Below, in pieces: positions 62,453 to 64,000 of a DNA stretch of 64,000 nt. The notes under the pieces were generated by a model that searched no databases, was not told the DNA's origin, and saw nothing but the letters and a program-made list of their open reading frames with translations. The position numbers and the translations under genes are program-made. Within the stretch, counting starts at the first letter, position 1; the number at the start of each line of letters is the position of its first letter. The stretch is from contig CBDBIZ010000011.1 in assembly GCA_965206195.1 (NCBI GenBank), forward strand, positions 992,001-1,056,000, written 5' to 3'. The DNA is from JAAOIF01 sp965206195 (GTDB taxonomy: Bacteria > Pseudomonadota > Gammaproteobacteria > PS1 > Pseudothioglobaceae).

Positions 62453-62803
62453 ATGAAAGCGCAAAGTATTAACCAAGCAATTGCATTGTTACATAATAAG
62501 GATTTTCGTGCCAATTTATTGAAAGATCCTCATCAGTACGCTCGGCAGTTAGGGTATGAACCGAATCAAGATACAGATTTTATTGTTAAACGCAATACGC
62601 CTCAAACAATTTATGTTGTTTTCCCTGAAGACGACAACGAAAACCTCATCAGAGAGATGAGAGCAGGCGTTAAAAGCGGTACTACTGGTACTGCTGGAAC
62701 AGCTGCATCAGCTTCTACACTTTCATCCGTAACTACCACTGCTGGTTCTGCCTCAACATTGGGAAGCATCGCAACGGCGGGAAGTGTTCAATTTAAAGTG
62801 TAG
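62453..62803 (+). CDS. NHLP-type RiPP precursor candidate 3 (diverged)
   Basis: 116 residues. Leader: LLHNKDFRANLLKDPHQYAR, QLGYEPNQDTDFIVKRNTPQ, then TIYVVFPEDD; the LPEG turn is replaced by EPNQDTD. After MRAG the 44-residue tail is VKSGTTGTAGTAASASTLSS with SASTL repeated, and ends QFKV. No Cys. Strong RBS (AAGGAGAGG) 10 bp from the stop of gene 2; an upstream frame extension to 62399 lies inside gene 2 and is rejected. Immediately followed by repeat DNA and an IS3 element. Confidence 0.78.
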   Translation: MKAQSINQAIALLHNKDFRANLLKDPHQYARQLGYEPNQDTDFIVKRNTPQTIYVVFPEDDNENLIREMRAGVKSGTTGTAGTAASASTLSSVTTTAGSASTLGSIATAGSVQFKV

Positions 62804-62854
62804 TGAGACCCCTGCATTAGCCCAGTGTGATTACAGCTTGTCCCGAACCCAGCT

Positions 62855-62958
62855 AAAGATAAGGGGACACAAACATTAATTATTCTCACTTCTTTTTTTT
62901 CGTTCCAGGCTTGTTTTTCTTTATTTAACATAATTAATGTTTGTGTCCCCTTATCTTT
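62855..62958. repeat. Perfect 28-bp inverted repeat
   Basis: Arms at 62855-62882 and 62931-62958 (AAAGATAAGGGGACACAAAC plus ATTAATTA) are exact complements around a 48-bp spacer. A diverged single arm occurs after fdh (54906). Arms of this GGGGACAC type resemble repeats mobilised by IS200/RAYT-like transposases, but no such gene is here. It may also terminate transcription from the precursor genes. Confidence 0.8.
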
Positions 62959-63001
62959 TCAAAAAACTGGACACTAAATTATAACAATTTAGGAGTCCAA
63001 A

Positions 63002-63328
63002 ATGACCATAAAGAAACAAAAATTCACCAAAACCTTTAAACTAGAAGCCCTGCATTTAGCAAACCAGCCTAATACCTCTGTAGCGCAACTTGCAAGAGAT
63101 TTAGGTATTCGCCGTAATATGATCTATAAATGGAGGGAGCAGTTGAATAAAAAACAAGACAAAGCCTTTAAAAGAACCGCTGATAACACCAATACACCCC
63201 ATCACAAAGCAACACATGCTGAATTACTAAAACAAAATAAACAACTAGAAAAAGACCTAAAGCTTGCACAAATGGAGGTAGAAATCCTAAAAAAGGCCAA
63301 GGTCTACTTCAAAAGCCAAAACACTTAA
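63002..63328 (+). CDS. IS3-family transposase OrfA
   Basis: 108 residues. Helix-turn-helix KFTKTFKLEALHLANQPNTS then VAQLARDLGIRRNMIYKWRE, followed by a leucine-zipper coiled coil (LLKQNKQLEKDLKLAQMEVE, ending ILKKAKVYFK). Binds the IS ends and multimerises. The slippery A_AAA_AAG lies at 63289-63295. RBS region TTAGGAGTCC. Confidence 0.93.
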   Translation: MTIKKQKFTKTFKLEALHLANQPNTSVAQLARDLGIRRNMIYKWREQLNKKQDKAFKRTADNTNTPHHKATHAELLKQNKQLEKDLKLAQMEVEILKKAKVYFKSQNT

Positions 63329-64000
63329 GGTTTAAGTTTATTGCCACTGAGGCAACAAACTATCCAATCACTGTTTTGTGTGGGTGTATGCAAGTATCCA
63401 AAAGTGGATACTACTATTGGAAAAATACACCACAAAGCCCAAGAAGTAGGCAAAACGATAAGATTTTACTAAAGATAATCCAAGCCTTTAAACATAGTAG
63501 AAAAACCTATGGATCACCTAGGATTTACGCAGAACTAAAAGCACAAGGCGTCAAAGCGAGCTTAAATAGAATTGCAAGACTCATGCATAAAAATGGCATT
63601 CACGCCCATTTTAGCATTCGTCATAAGAGAGTTAAAACACCTAGAAACAATGTCAATTTTGCCCATAACATTTTAAACAGAGAATTTGCTGCAACAACAC
63701 CTAATACCAAGTGGGTTAGTGACACCACTTTTGTCTGGACAAGTCAAGGCTGGTTATATTTAGCAACAATCGTTGATTTATATTCTCGTAAGGTTGTTGG
63801 TTGGGCAATAAGTGCTAGTAATGACACCCAACTGGTTATTAACGCACTGTCAATGGCAATCAATAACAAATCAAGACAACAAGCCGTGTTACTACATTCT
63901 GACCAAGGATCAACTTATAGAGCCTATGAATACATCACACTATTCAAAGCAAATAATATTACCCAAAGCATGAGTAGAAAGGGTGAATGCCATGATAATG
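63295..64000 (+). CDS. IS3-family transposase OrfB, 3' partial
   Basis: Entered by -1 frameshift from orfA. Open to the end of the window (235 codons seen). IS3 motifs: VSKSGYYYWKNTPQSPRSRQ, then RKTYGSPRIYAELKAQGVKA, the integrase core WVSDTTFVWTSQGWLYLATI with the first Asp, and LLHSDQGSTYRAYEY with the second. The catalytic Glu is expected just past GECHDN and is outside. No stop or frameshift within the visible part, so the element may be intact. Confidence 0.92.

Larger units (their letters stand above)
62968..64000 (+). mobile_element. IS3-family insertion sequence (right end beyond window)
   Basis: The left end begins TGGACACTAAATTATAAC, a TG terminus usual for the family, 34 bp before orfA. 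orfA and orfB overlap through an A6G slippery site, the standard way the fused transposase is made. The right inverted repeat and target duplication fall outside the window. Confidence 0.85.

Noticed and set aside
61777..62803. Tails of the three small proteins as collagen-like or autotransporter repeat proteins
   Set aside because: No Gly-x-y periodicity, no Pro, no signal peptide or barrel; the N-terminal NHLP match is the stronger explanation.

Overview
The window is AT-rich gammaproteobacterial chromosome with short intergenic gaps and many 1-50 bp gene overlaps. Protein similarity as I recognise it, and neighbour pairs such as rplU-rpmA, fabD-fabG, clpS-clpA, rnm-yciO and a heptose/LPS block, suggest a sulfur-oxidising SUP05/Thioglobus-type lineage, possibly a bivalve symbiont. 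That taxonomic call is inference; there is no 16S rRNA or sulfur-oxidation gene here.

Layout. 1-13.9 kb is housekeeping: an RNase II-family nuclease (cut by the window start), lpxH, a cyclophilin, rplU-rpmA, fabD-fabG, tadA, an SMR transporter, guaA, lptG, clpS-clpA, surE and glnS. 13.9-25.1 kb is LPS inner core: waaC, gmhB, an O-antigen ligase/polymerase, two further glycan genes, waaF, gmhA, hldE and hldD, which together make ADP-heptose and add it to lipid A-Kdo. 25.2-44.4 kb is a surface-polysaccharide locus: pgi, galU, a MarR-like EPS regulator, ugd, manC-gmd-fcl (GDP-fucose), a Wzx flippase, glycosyltransferases, three poorly characterised small genes, an initiating sugar-phosphate transferase, a TolC-like outer-membrane protein and a WbpM/PglF-like dehydratase. 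44.4-50.8 kb holds glmS, a frameshifted rfaH-like antiterminator, a PHP phosphoesterase, yciO and alaS.

50.85-59.1 kb is accessory DNA that reads as a chromosomal integron-type cassette array. It has several attC-like sites, small unrelated cassette genes, broken genes and an IS256-type transposase remnant. It carries two identical 1.95-kb copies of a formaldehyde-activating-like gene plus NAD-dependent formate dehydrogenase, and a third decayed copy. No integrase is visible. A tRNA-Ser(GCU) gene borders the array on the right.

59.2-61.6 kb returns to housekeeping (small membrane protein, OsmC, trpC, kdsA). At 61.8-62.8 kb lie three tandem genes whose N-terminal halves match nitrile-hydratase-like leader peptides (NHLP). 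Their C-terminal halves are short Ser/Thr/Gly-rich tails, so they look like precursors of a ribosomally made, modified peptide (RiPP). The first two share 108 identical bases in the leader while the tails diverge. A 28-bp inverted repeat and an IS3-family element, cut by the window end, follow at once.

A MITE-like family with GACCTTTGCATAAAT ends is scattered through the window; one copy supplies the stop codon of pgi.
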